The position numbers and the translations under genes were made by a program. A DNA stretch of 64,000 bases. Source: Prevotella sp. Lineage in GTDB: Bacteria; Bacteroidota; Bacteroidia; Bacteroidales; Bacteroidaceae. Shown here one piece after another: positions 1 to 7,629 of this stretch (positions are counted from its first letter, which is position 1; each line of letters starts with the position of its first letter). Location: NCBI GenBank assembly GCA_016285245.1, contig JAEEQH010000012.1:1-64000 (forward strand). The letters run 5' to 3'. The notes beneath the pieces were generated by a model that ran no database searches, was not told where the DNA came from, and was given only the letters and a program-made list of their open reading frames with translations.

Positions 1-1285
1 CAAGGTAAATACTTCCGAGGAAAGGCAGGTCCACCAACTTGCCCTGTTTGTAGGCGTTGTATGGATTCATCGTCTTGTGCAGACCAAGTGAACTGAGACG
101 CTTAACTTGCGTGGCTCCCTCCTTGCTTTTGTCGGTAAACCACACCACATCGCGACGAATAAAGTCCTCGTTCAGCAGGTTGATGTCGTGAGTGGTCATT
201 AGCAGTTGCGACGAGCCCTCGCTGTTGGCCAGGAACAGTTTGATGAAATAAGAGAGCAACTCATAGTGGATGCTGGTCTCTATCTCATCAACGGGGATGA
301 AGTTGTTTTCGTGCAACACGTAGTACAGCACAATTGACATTCCCAGGAAGCGATGCGTACCGGCAGACTCCAGTCGCTCGTGCAACTCATATTCGCCATC
401 CTCACCTGTATGCATGAACATTATATCATCGTGCTTGATGGTACCACGCCTGAGCATCTCTATCTTGGCCTCCTCAGGTATAGGTGCACTCTTGATGGTC
501 GTTTCCATTTCGGGCGTGATGGAATCTTCGCGCTCGTCGAGTGTCATGTCAACGATGTTAAAATCACTCGCCTTCAGCAGTTGCAGCAGGAACCGCTTCT
601 TCTTTCCGTCCTTGTCATTCCGAAGTTCGGTTTTTACGTCGAACGACAGAGAATCTCTTGGGCTCAAAATGTTCTGCAAACCGGCAAGGAAGAAATCAAA
701 CACATCGTTAAGCCTTGAAGCATGGGCATTCGTTTGCCCAAAGGCGGCCATCACCGTACAGTTGTTGGTGGTATTGCCCTCGATGGCGCGTCCTGTGGCC
801 TTGTCGATGCCAGCTTTATTGCCAAAAATCACCTCCGTATGATCCGACTCCGATTGATAGACACGTTTGTAGAGCGTGGTGGGACGGACGCTTGTATATA
901 CAATCAGCGACTCCTCATATATTCGCTTGCTGTCAAACTCCAGGTTTAAGACATACTTTTCTTCATTAACCCAGAAGGTCATCTGCATCAACGAATGCTC
1001 ATCCCTACTGTGGTTGTCGAGCAGGAACGGGTAGTAGCCCATGCCGTCATTCTTCGACTCAGGCTTGTCGAGCATCACGCTGCGGAAGTACGACAGGGCA
1101 TTGAGCAAGGTGGTCTTACCGCTGGCATTGCTACCATACACAATACCAATCTTCAGGAGTTCCACTCCCTCAGCCACTTGATGGACATATTGCCCACGCA
1201 TATTATCATCATTATTCGGCACAAAACTGATAGTTTGCCGCTCCCTGATGCTGTAGAAATTCTGTACTTGAAACTCCTGTATCAT
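1..1285 (-). CDS. AAA-family ATPase (AAA_15/COG1106 type), partial at left edge
   Basis: The frame is open from an ATG at 1285 to base 1, giving 428 visible codons; only the last few residues should be missing, since the text has reached the usual FLGSIYL end region. The opening IQEFQVQNFYSIRERQTISF fits the first strand of SMC/OLD-like ATPases. Walker A is GSNASGKTT (51-59). An acidic DEIETSIHYE segment and a following LLMTTHD resemble Walker B and the switch region. Such ATPases often work with a separate nuclease (RloB or another TOPRIM protein) in phage defence; the next gene is outside the window, so this is only inference. It has its own promoter and lies 276 nt downstream of radA on the same strand. 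Confidence 0.85.
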   Translation of the reverse strand, partial: MIQEFQVQNFYSIRERQTISFVPNNDDNMRGQYVHQVAEGVELLKIGIVYGSNASGKTTLLNALSYFRSVMLDKPESKNDGMGYYPFLLDNHSRDEHSLMQMTFWVNEEKYVLNLEFDSKRIYEESLIVYTSVRPTTLYKRVYQSESDHTEVIFGNKAGIDKATGRAIEGNTTNNCTVMAAFGQTNAHASRLNDVFDFFLAGLQNILSPRDSLSFDVKTELRNDKDGKKKRFLLQLLKASDFNIVDMTLDEREDSITPEMETTIKSAPIPEEAKIEMLRRGTIKHDDIMFMHTGEDGEYELHERLESAGTHRFLGMSIVLYYVLHENNFIPVDEIETSIHYELLSYFIKLFLANSEGSSQLLMTTHDINLLNEDFIRRDVVWFTDKSKEGATQVKRLSSLGLHKTMNPYNAYKQGKLVDLPFLGSIYL

Positions 1286-1318
1286 AGTCGTCGCTTTTAA
1301 AATGATAGAAATGTGCTG

Positions 1319-1349
1319 CAAATTTACATCAAAAAAGTCGAAATGCAAA
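1319..1349 (-). promoter_or_regulatory. Bacteroidota-type promoter of the AAA ATPase
   Basis: On the minus strand TTTG (1346-1349) is followed after 19 nt by TAAATTTG (1319-1326), the -33/-7 pattern of Bacteroidota housekeeping promoters. The ATG is 33 nt further on. Confidence 0.6.
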
Positions 1350-1518
1350 ATATAATTCAAGATTCCGTGAAATATTCACAATAATTTTAAGTATAAATAG
1401 CTTTTCAAGGCCTTAAAATGCCAAATCGGCGGTATTTTTGGACTCCAGAAAACTCGTAAAACGTCTCTATTGGTTTGTATGTCACGGGGACAGGTGAGTG
1501 ACACGGCCTTCAGCCCAT

Positions 1519-1547
1519 TACACAAACGGGACGGTTCCGTTTGTGTA
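1519..1547 (-). terminator. Hairpin after radA, possible terminator
   Basis: A perfect 11-bp stem (1519-1529 with 1537-1547) and 7-nt loop start 15 nt past the radA stop. No U-run follows on the minus strand, so it may be a dispersed palindrome rather than an intrinsic terminator. The rest of 1286-1561 holds no gene I can see; a second imperfect palindrome, TGTCAC...GTGACA, lies near 1480-1503. Confidence 0.4.
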
Positions 1548-1561
1548 CTTTTTGTGTGGTT

Positions 1562-2980
1562 TCAGCCGAAGAGGGCGCGGAGGGCTTCCTCGACCTTGCG
1601 TACGGGGTGGAGGCGGATGGCGAACTTCTTGGCATCGATGCCCTGGAGGTTGTACTTCGGGATGATGATGTCGCTGAAGCCGAGCTTCTCGGCCTCGGCA
1701 ATGCGCTGTTCGATGCGGGCCACGGGACGCACCTCGCCCGACAGTCCCACCTCGCCGCACATACACCAGCCGGCCTCGATGGGGGTGTCGACATTCGACG
1801 AGAGGACGGCGGCGATGACCGAGAGGTCCATGGCGAGATCGGTGACGCGCAGGCCGCCGGCAATGTTGACGAAGACGTCCTTCTGCGCGAGCTTGAAGCC
1901 GACGCGCTTCTCGAGGACGGCGAGCAGCATATTCAGACGGCGCTGGTCGAAGCCGGTGGCGGTGCGCTGCGGCGTGCCATAGGCGGCGGTGGAGACGAGG
2001 GCCTGCGTCTCGACAAGGAAGGGTCGCACACCCTCGATGGCGGCGGCGATGGCTACGCCGGAGAGGTCGTCGTGGTCGTCGGTGAGCAGCAGCTCGGAGG
2101 GGTTCGACACCTGGCGCAGCCCGTTCTGGAGCATCTCGTAGATGCCCAGTTCGGCGGTGGAGCCGAAGCGGTTCTTGATGGCGCGGAGTATGCGGTAGAC
2201 GTGGTGCTGGTCGCCCTCGAACTGTATGACGGTGTCGACGATGTGCTCCAGGATCTTCGGTCCGGCGAGGGTGCCCTCCTTGGTGATGTGGCCGATGAGG
2301 ATGACGGGGACGCCGCTGGACTTGGCGAAGCGCAGCAGGGCGGCGGCACACTCGCGTACCTGGGCGATGGAGCCTGCCGACGACTCGACATCGTCGGTCA
2401 TGATGGTCTGTATGGAGTCGACGACGACGAGCTGGGGCTTCACCTCCTTGATGTGGTCGAAGATGGCCTCGAGGGAGTTTTCGCAGAGGAGTAGGAAGTT
2501 GTCTAACTGAGAACTGAGAGGTGAGTTCTCAGTTCCCAACAGGCGGTTGGCACGCATCTTCAGCTGGTGGGCGCTCTCCTCGCCGCTGACGTAGAGGACG
2601 CGCAGGGGCAGGCGGAGCATGGTCTGGAGGGTGAGGGTGGACTTGCCGATGCCGGGTTCGCCGCCCAGGAGGACGATGCTGCCGGGGACGAGGCCGCCGC
2701 CGAGGACGCGGTTCAGCTCGGTGTCGTGCATGTCGATGCGCGGGTCGTCGGTGGCGCTGATGTCGCTGAGGCGCAGCACGCGGGCGGCCTGGGTGAGTGA
2801 TGAGTTGAGCGTTGATAGCTGGGAACTGGCTGCCGCCTTCGCCCGAACGCTCGAGCTGGCGGGTGCCACCTTGATTTCCTTGAACGTGTTCCACTGCCCG
2901 CAGGCGGGGCACTTGCCAATCCATTTCGGCGATTCCTGTCCGCAGTTCTCGCAGACGTATGCTGTCTTGTCCTTTGCCAT
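1562..2980 (-). CDS. radA: DNA repair protein RadA
   Basis: RadA (Sms) is a hexameric RecA-like ATPase that drives branch migration in recombination. The 472-residue product has the N-terminal four-Cys zinc finger (Cys10, 13, 24, 27), Walker A GGEPGIGKST (106-115), the RadA-specific KNRFG motif and a C-terminal Lon-protease-like domain without protease function. The start MAKDKT at 2980 is chosen over an upstream ATG at 2998 because the -7 box (2988-2995) lies between them. Two insert-like stretches stand out, SSQLSTLNSSLT (about 52-63) and TENSPLSSQLD (150-160); both are coded by repeat-like DNA and sit outside the conserved motifs. A shared intergenic region separates it from the divergent binding-protein gene. 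Confidence 0.96.
   Translation of the reverse strand: MAKDKTAYVCENCGQESPKWIGKCPACGQWNTFKEIKVAPASSSVRAKAAASSQLSTLNSSLTQAARVLRLSDISATDDPRIDMHDTELNRVLGGGLVPGSIVLLGGEPGIGKSTLTLQTMLRLPLRVLYVSGEESAHQLKMRANRLLGTENSPLSSQLDNFLLLCENSLEAIFDHIKEVKPQLVVVDSIQTIMTDDVESSAGSIAQVRECAAALLRFAKSSGVPVILIGHITKEGTLAGPKILEHIVDTVIQFEGDQHHVYRILRAIKNRFGSTAELGIYEMLQNGLRQVSNPSELLLTDDHDDLSGVAIAAAIEGVRPFLVETQALVSTAAYGTPQRTATGFDQRRLNMLLAVLEKRVGFKLAQKDVFVNIAGGLRVTDLAMDLSVIAAVLSSNVDTPIEAGWCMCGEVGLSGEVRPVARIEQRIAEAEKLGFSDIIIPKYNLQGIDAKKFAIRLHPVRKVEEALRALFG
2505..2537. repeat. Inverted repeat inside radA coding sequence
   Basis: Repeated AACTGAGAACTGAGAGG on the left is answered by GAGTTCTCAGTTCCC on the right, making an 11-bp palindromic pair (AACTGAGAACT / AGTTCTCAGTT). 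It codes for the insert TENSPLSSQLD of RadA without breaking the frame. Confidence 0.6.
2792..2830. repeat. Low-complexity insert in radA
   Basis: Read on the minus strand this is a string of short C/T/A motifs (CAGCTATCAACGCTCAACTC followed by ATCACTCAC). It encodes SSQLSTLNSSLT between the zinc finger and the ATPase domain, where RadA proteins have a variable linker. Confidence 0.5.
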
Positions 2981-2987
2981 GATGGCG

Positions 2988-2995
2988 CAAAAGTA
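2988..2995 (-). promoter_or_regulatory. -7 box of radA
   Basis: TACTTTTG on the minus strand ends 8 nt before the chosen radA ATG, so the transcript would have almost no leader. No convincing -33 element. Confidence 0.55.
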
Positions 2996-3039
2996 CAAAA
3001 AAAAAGTGATAATCCATTCTCAATTCCCAATTATTTTCG

Positions 3040-3047
3040 TACCTTTG
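3040..3047 (+). promoter_or_regulatory. -7 box of the substrate-binding lipoprotein gene
   Basis: TACCTTTG on the plus strand, 10 nt before the ATG at 3057 and back-to-back with the radA box. Confidence 0.55.
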
Positions 3048-3056
3048 CAATCAGTT

Positions 3057-3977
3057 ATGAGGAAATTATTCTGGATTCTGGCGACGCTGCTGCTCCTGGC
3101 GAGTTGCGGACGGTCGTACGAAGAGAAACGGAGGATATCGCGTGCAGAGCAGCGCCGACTGTGGCGCGAGGACTCGGCGGCGCTGAAGGTGGCGGTGATG
3201 CCCACGCTCGATTGTCTGCCGCTGTACGTGGCCAAGGAGCACGGTTTCTTCGAGAAGCAGGGCGTTGACGTCAGGCTGAAGCGCTTCACCGCCCAGATGG
3301 ACTGCGACACCGCCGTGGCCCGCGGCCGCGTGGAGGGACTGGTGAGTGACTTGGTGCGCACGGAGCGGCTGCAGCAGCAGGGCACGCCGCTGCGCTACAT
3401 GTCTGCCACGGACGCCTACTGGCAGCTGGTGACGAACCGTCAGGCACGCATCCGCGAGCTGAAGCAGCTCGACGACAAGATGGTGGCCATGACGCGCTAC
3501 TCGGCCACGGACCTGCTGACTTCGCTGGCTGTCGACAGCGCGAAGCTGAAGACGGAACGCGTGTTCCGCATACAGGTGAACGACGTGAACATCCGTCTCA
3601 GGATGCTCCAGGGCAACGAGCTCGACGCGATGTTGCTGACGGAGCCGCAGGCCGTCCAGGCACGGCTGCAGAAGCACCGCGTGCTGCTGGACAGCCGCCG
3701 TCTGGACATGAGGCTCGGCGTGCTGGCCTTCAGCGAGAACGCCCTGAAGGACAAGAAGCGCCAGCAGCAGCTCGATAAGTTCATGAAGGCCTACCGCCAG
3801 GCGTGCGACTCGCTGGCACAGCGGGGACTGGCAGCCTACCGCGACGTGGCCTCGAAGGCCTGCGACGTCACCACCGCCGCTCTCGACTCGCTGGCGAGGA
3901 GCTACAAGCCCAGCCGTGCCGCAGAGCCCCGGACAGCGGACGTGGAGCGGGCACAGAAATGGCTGAAGGAAAATTGA
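3057..3977 (+). CDS. NMT1/SsuA-like ABC substrate-binding lipoprotein
   Basis: 306 residues beginning with a lipoprotein signal (MRKLFWILATLLLLASC, Cys17 at the lipobox). The body resembles periplasmic binding proteins of the NitT/TauT/SsuA and thiamine-precursor (NMT1/THI5) group: LKVAVMPTLDCLPLYVAKEHGFFEKQG is the typical first strand and helix (given here as LKVAVMPTLDCLPLY, then VAKEHGFFEKQG). The likely role is capture of a small organic ligand at the outer face of the inner membrane. No permease or ATPase gene is beside it, so the transporter partner and ligand are unknown. The start is the first ATG after a TACCTTTG box; an open frame running 438 nt further upstream overlaps radA and is rejected. 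The TPR gene follows after 38 nt, so the two may be co-transcribed. Confidence 0.8.
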   Translation: MRKLFWILATLLLLASCGRSYEEKRRISRAEQRRLWREDSAALKVAVMPTLDCLPLYVAKEHGFFEKQGVDVRLKRFTAQMDCDTAVARGRVEGLVSDLVRTERLQQQGTPLRYMSATDAYWQLVTNRQARIRELKQLDDKMVAMTRYSATDLLTSLAVDSAKLKTERVFRIQVNDVNIRLRMLQGNELDAMLLTEPQAVQARLQKHRVLLDSRRLDMRLGVLAFSENALKDKKRQQQLDKFMKAYRQACDSLAQRGLAAYRDVASKACDVTTAALDSLARSYKPSRAAEPRTADVERAQKWLKEN

Positions 3978-4015
3978 AAAATTAAAAAATTGAAGAATTG
4001 AAGTTATAAAAGGCG
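3978..4015. repeat. AATTGAAGAATTGAAGTT-type spacer repeat
   Basis: The 38-nt gap is a degenerate AT-rich direct repeat (AAAATTGAAAAATTAAAAAA then TTGAAGAATTGAAGTT). The same words, GAATTGAAG and TTGAAG, recur before mtgA at about 30074-30106. Confidence 0.5.
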
Positions 4016-6124
4016 ATGGTAGCTAAGAACGAGCAGTTGGAGACGGTGATGCGCCACGTCGGCGACGGACATCTGGGCCAGGCCATAGGCGGTCTGGAGA
4101 ACTACCTGCTGGCGTATAGCCACCCGCAGGAGATGGAACAGCTGATGCGCATCAAGGAGGACTACCGACTGATGACCGACTACTGGCAGCAGGGCTACCA
4201 GGACCCGCAGCGCGAGACGGTCTACCGACGGCTGCTGCAGCGCGTCCACCAGCTGGCCACACGACTCGCCGTGAGCCATGCCATCAAGAACACGTCGTTC
4301 ATGCTCTCCACCTACAAGCGCGCCAGGGCCGTGCGACAGGACTGGACGCTGACGTCGCTGCGCCGCGACCTGGAGGACTTCGTGGCTAACCAGGCGCTGC
4401 TCGAGCTGAACGCCGACGACGCCCAGGAGCAGCAGCTCTACGAGCGCCAGCAGGCGCTGCGTTGCGACCTCTTCGACTACATCTGGACGTCGCGCGTGTG
4501 GAGCGACAGCCTCGCCGACGCCTTCGTCGACCTCCTGACAACACCTACCGTCGACACCATGGACCAGCAGCTCGTGGTCAGCGCGATGACGCTGTCGCTG
4601 ATGAACGCCTTCGATTATAATAAGGTACGCGCATTGGTTGCCGTCTACCAGCGCAGCGCCGACGAGCAAGTGCGACAGCGCGCACTCGTGGGGTGGGTGC
4701 TGGCCGTCGATTCGACGATGATTCCGCTATACCCCGAGATGGCAGACTTGCTGCGCCAGCTGACGGCCGACGACGACTGCCGCCGCGAGCTGAAGGAGCT
4801 CCAGATGCAGCTGCTCTACTGTCTGAAGACCGACGAGGACAGCCGCATCATCAACCAGGAGGTGATACCCGAACTGATGAAGAACAACGACCAGTTCCGC
4901 TTCACGCGCAATGGCATCGAGGAGGTGGAGGAAGACCCCATGGAGGACATCCTGCACCCTGAGGCTGCCGAGCAGCGCATGGAGCAGATTGAGAAGACCA
5001 TGCGTCGGATGCTGGATATGCAGCGCGCTGGGTCGGACATCTTCTTCGGCGGCTTCGCACAGATGAAGCGCTTCCCCTTCTTTAGCGACACCTGCAATTG
5101 GTTCATGCCCTTCTACGACAAGCATCCCGCCATACGCCGTGCGCTGAAGGACGAACGCCAGCGGCGCATCATCCTCGGACTGATGGGTCGCACACCCTTC
5201 TGCAACAGCGACGCCTACTCGTTCGCCCTTGGATTCCAGATGACCATTGACCATCTGCCGCAGAACATCCAGGAGATGCTCGGACGCGGCGAACTGTCGA
5301 TAATGGGCGACATGGTGGACGACGCTACGGCCGCCCAGCCAGCATACATCCGGCGCCGATACCTGCAGGACCTCTACCGTTTCTGCCGCCTGTTCCCCGC
5401 ACGCAGCACCTTCGACCACCCCTTCGACGACAGCGACGGCGGCAGCCGTCTCTTCTTCCTGCTGCAGCCGGCCTTCCGCGATACCGCCCTCGCCGACGAT
5501 GTGGAGTACTACACCATCAGCGCCACCCTGTTGCAACTAATGGACGGCGTCGACCGTCAGCTGGCCGACTGCTACCGCGAGGTGCTGGCACGCGACCCGC
5601 GCAACGAGCGTGCCCTCAGAGGGCTGGCACGGCTGCTGTTCAAGGAGAACGATTACCAGCGGACGCTCGACGTCTACGAACAGCTGCTCGAGCTGCGTCC
5701 CGACCATCATAACTACCTGCTGAACAAGGCCGTCTGTCTGGGACGGCTGGAGCGTGGCGACGAGGCGCTGAAGATTCTCTACAAGATGGACTACGAGGAC
5801 GGCGACAACCCCAACGTGAAGCGCGTCCTGGCATGGACACTCGTGGGCTGCGGCAAGACGGAGCAGGCGAGGAAGATATACTCGCAGATGCTCGAGGCAC
5901 AGCAGCCTGAGGGCGACGACCTCCTGAACTACGGCCTATGCCAATGGATAGCCGGCGATGTCGTCGGCGCCGTAGGACTCTTCCGCCAGTATGCCCAGAC
6001 ACGTGGCGACAAGGGCTTCAACGCTGAGGCAGTATTCTGCCGCGAGGAAGCCGCGCTACTCAAACGTCACGGTATCAGCGACGTCGAAGTACGCATGATG
6101 ATTGATACAATTCACAATGCATAA
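4016..6124 (+). CDS. Large TPR-repeat protein, function unknown
   Basis: 702 residues, no signal peptide, likely cytoplasmic. The N-terminal two thirds are helical and rich in Gln, Arg and Leu with no domain I recognise (NTSFMLSTYKRARAVRQDWT, DILHPEAAEQRMEQIEKTMR). The C-terminal third has clear tetratricopeptide helices, for example NERALRGLARLLFKENDYQR and YEQLLELRPDHHNYLLNKAV (about 535-590), followed by EQARKIYSQMLEAQ. TPRs usually hold protein partners; here the partner is unknown. Prevotella-type genomes have similar large TPR proteins of unassigned role as far as I recall. The gene follows the binding protein and its last codons are already in phase with the heptamer array downstream. 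Confidence 0.75.
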   Translation: MVAKNEQLETVMRHVGDGHLGQAIGGLENYLLAYSHPQEMEQLMRIKEDYRLMTDYWQQGYQDPQRETVYRRLLQRVHQLATRLAVSHAIKNTSFMLSTYKRARAVRQDWTLTSLRRDLEDFVANQALLELNADDAQEQQLYERQQALRCDLFDYIWTSRVWSDSLADAFVDLLTTPTVDTMDQQLVVSAMTLSLMNAFDYNKVRALVAVYQRSADEQVRQRALVGWVLAVDSTMIPLYPEMADLLRQLTADDDCRRELKELQMQLLYCLKTDEDSRIINQEVIPELMKNNDQFRFTRNGIEEVEEDPMEDILHPEAAEQRMEQIEKTMRRMLDMQRAGSDIFFGGFAQMKRFPFFSDTCNWFMPFYDKHPAIRRALKDERQRRIILGLMGRTPFCNSDAYSFALGFQMTIDHLPQNIQEMLGRGELSIMGDMVDDATAAQPAYIRRRYLQDLYRFCRLFPARSTFDHPFDDSDGGSRLFFLLQPAFRDTALADDVEYYTISATLLQLMDGVDRQLADCYREVLARDPRNERALRGLARLLFKENDYQRTLDVYEQLLELRPDHHNYLLNKAVCLGRLERGDEALKILYKMDYEDGDNPNVKRVLAWTLVGCGKTEQARKIYSQMLEAQQPEGDDLLNYGLCQWIAGDVVGAVGLFRQYAQTRGDKGFNAEAVFCREEAALLKRHGISDVEVRMMIDTIHNA

Positions 6125-6281
6125 TGCTTAATGCATAATGCTTAATGCTTAATGCATAATGCTTAATGCATAATGCTTAATGCATAATGCTTAATGCTTA
6201 ATGCATAATGCTTAATGCATAATGCTTAATGCATAATGCTTAATGCATAATGCACAATTCACAATTCACAATGGACAATTA
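6107..6281. repeat. 25-copy heptamer array joining two convergent stop codons
   Basis: Exactly 25 consecutive 7-mers without a phase slip: ACAATTC, ACAATGC, nineteen copies of ATAATGC or TTAATGC (6121-6253), then ACAATTC twice, ACAATGG and ACAATTA. ATAATGC and TTAATGC mostly alternate, with two TT junctions, so the higher-order unit is 14 bp. The array begins inside the last codons of the TPR gene, supplies its TAA stop, and ends by supplying the stop of the phospholipase D-like gene on the other strand. Confidence 0.9.
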
Positions 6282-7562
6282 GAGGGTGAAGGCGAGGAGG
6301 TGGGCAAACCAGCCGCGGAACTTCTGCCAGGAGGTGCGCTTCTGCTTCCACCACTCGGGGGTCATCAGCTCGCTCTTTTGTGTGTCGCGCAGGAACATCG
6401 TGTCGAGTTCGGCGGTGGTCTCGCGGTTCACGATGATGGCATTGTCCTCGAAGTCGAAGCGCAGGCTACGCGAGTTGAGGTTTGCCGAGCCGATGGTACA
6501 GAAACGCCCGTCGACCATCATGATCTTGGAATGGTGGAACCCCGGCTGGTACACCCAGACGGTGGCGCCACGCTTCATCAGCTGATGGGCGTTATAGAAA
6601 ACACAGTCGGGCGTCAGGGGGATGTCGCTCTTCTGCGAGATCATGATGTTCAGTTTCACACCACGCTTGATGGCCCTCTTGAACGCCCGCTTCAAGGCCG
6701 GTGAGAGGGTGAAGTAGGGATTGATGATGTTGATGGAGTCGCGGGCGGCGTCGATGGCGGCGAGGTAGAAGCGGCGGATGGCATCGTTGCGCCCCAGGAG
6801 GTGGCCGTCGTCGACATAGACGGCGCCGGGCTCGCGGTTCAGGATGCCCACCGTCGTTGCGCCACCGTCGCGACCGCGGAAGTAGGCCGGGTCGGTGAGC
6901 TGCTCGCCGGTGACGTCACGCCATATCTCGCGGAAGATGAGCTGCAGGTCGTTCACCGCGCTGCCCTCCAGCCGACAATGCAAGTCGCGCCACTCGCCCA
7001 CCTGCTCCGTACCTTTTATATAATAGTCGGCAACGTTCATGCCGCCTGTGTAGCCAATGTGACCGTCGATGACCACGATCTTGCGGTGGTCGCGCGGCCA
7101 GATGTGGTTCAACCACGGGAAGCGGATGGGGTCGTACTCGTGGATGTCGATGCTGTCGTTGCGCAGGGCGGTGATGTGGTGCTTCTTCAGAGGCTGGTTG
7201 TTCGAGTCGTTGCCGAAGCCGTCGAACAGCGCGCGCACCTCCACTCCCTCGCGGCGCTTCTCGCGCAGCAGGTCGAAGAGCAGCGACGCTATGGAGTCGT
7301 TGCGGAAGTTGAAGTACTCCAGATGGATGCTGTGGCGTGCCTGGCGGATGGTCTCGAACAGGTCGTCGAACTTCGCCTGTCCGTTCATCAGCACGCGAAC
7401 GCTGTTGTCATCGGTGAAGCGCACGCCGTAGTCCGCCATCTGCCGGCGGATAAGCGTGTCGCTGGTCTGAGCCCCTACAGGGCTAGATGATATATGAAGA
7501 ATGAAAAATAATAAACCTATGCGGAGTAAAAGGCTGCTATGTCTCGTCGTTGCTCTTGTCAC
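6279..7562 (-). CDS. Exported phospholipase D-like / cardiolipin synthase-like protein
   Basis: 427 residues from a GTG start. It has two HKD motifs of the PLD superfamily, HRKIVVIDGHIGYTGGMN and HHSKIMMVDG followed by GSANLNSRS, the layout of cardiolipin synthases, which join two phosphatidylglycerols. Typical cardiolipin synthases begin with two membrane helices; here there is instead a cleavable signal peptide (GLLFFILHISSSPVGAQ), so the enzyme probably acts in the periplasm or at the outer membrane, and another phosphodiester substrate is possible. The signal peptide belongs to the shared 57-nt family seen in four other genes here. It is the last gene of the minus-strand run kdsA-kdsD-regulator-PLD, 67 nt after the regulator. 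Confidence 0.85.
   Translation of the reverse strand: MTRATTRHSSLLLRIGLLFFILHISSSPVGAQTSDTLIRRQMADYGVRFTDDNSVRVLMNGQAKFDDLFETIRQARHSIHLEYFNFRNDSIASLLFDLLREKRREGVEVRALFDGFGNDSNNQPLKKHHITALRNDSIDIHEYDPIRFPWLNHIWPRDHRKIVVIDGHIGYTGGMNVADYYIKGTEQVGEWRDLHCRLEGSAVNDLQLIFREIWRDVTGEQLTDPAYFRGRDGGATTVGILNREPGAVYVDDGHLLGRNDAIRRFYLAAIDAARDSINIINPYFTLSPALKRAFKRAIKRGVKLNIMISQKSDIPLTPDCVFYNAHQLMKRGATVWVYQPGFHHSKIMMVDGRFCTIGSANLNSRSLRFDFEDNAIIVNRETTAELDTMFLRDTQKSELMTPEWWKQKRTSWQKFRGWFAHLLAFTL
7464..7520 (-). repeat. Signal-peptide repeat block, copy A (PLD-like gene)
   Basis: 57 nt coding for IGLLFFILHISSSPVGAQT. It aligns without gaps to the blocks at 19715, 21002, 59031 and 61391. The left side of the unit, in the 67-nt gap, is a run of GATAATA and GATAAGA words rather than a clean inverted arm. 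Confidence 0.65.
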
Positions 7563-7629
7563 CTCTTAATTCTAATCTCTTATCTTAACTTATCTCTTAT
7601 CTATTATCTATTATCTATTATCTCTTATT
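7563..7629. repeat. TCTTATCTATTA tandem spacer repeat
   Basis: The gap between the regulator stop and the PLD start is almost wholly TATCTCTTATCTATTATCTA-type words. A similar TTATCTCTTATC run fills the lptG-tgt gap at 45217-45250. Confidence 0.6.

Noticed and set aside
1286-1561. Small gene between the AAA ATPase and radA
   Set aside because: Short frames here lack start context and conserved pattern; only palindromes and a promoter are visible.
1541-2494. 317-codon frame antisense to radA
   Set aside because: A GC-rich shadow frame of RadA without any domain.
2619-3056. Upstream extension of the binding-protein frame
   Set aside because: It is antisense to radA; the lipoprotein signal begins at 3057.
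6243-7490. Plus-strand frames across the PLD-like gene
   Set aside because: HKD motifs are on the minus strand; these frames are Val- and Ala-rich shadows.
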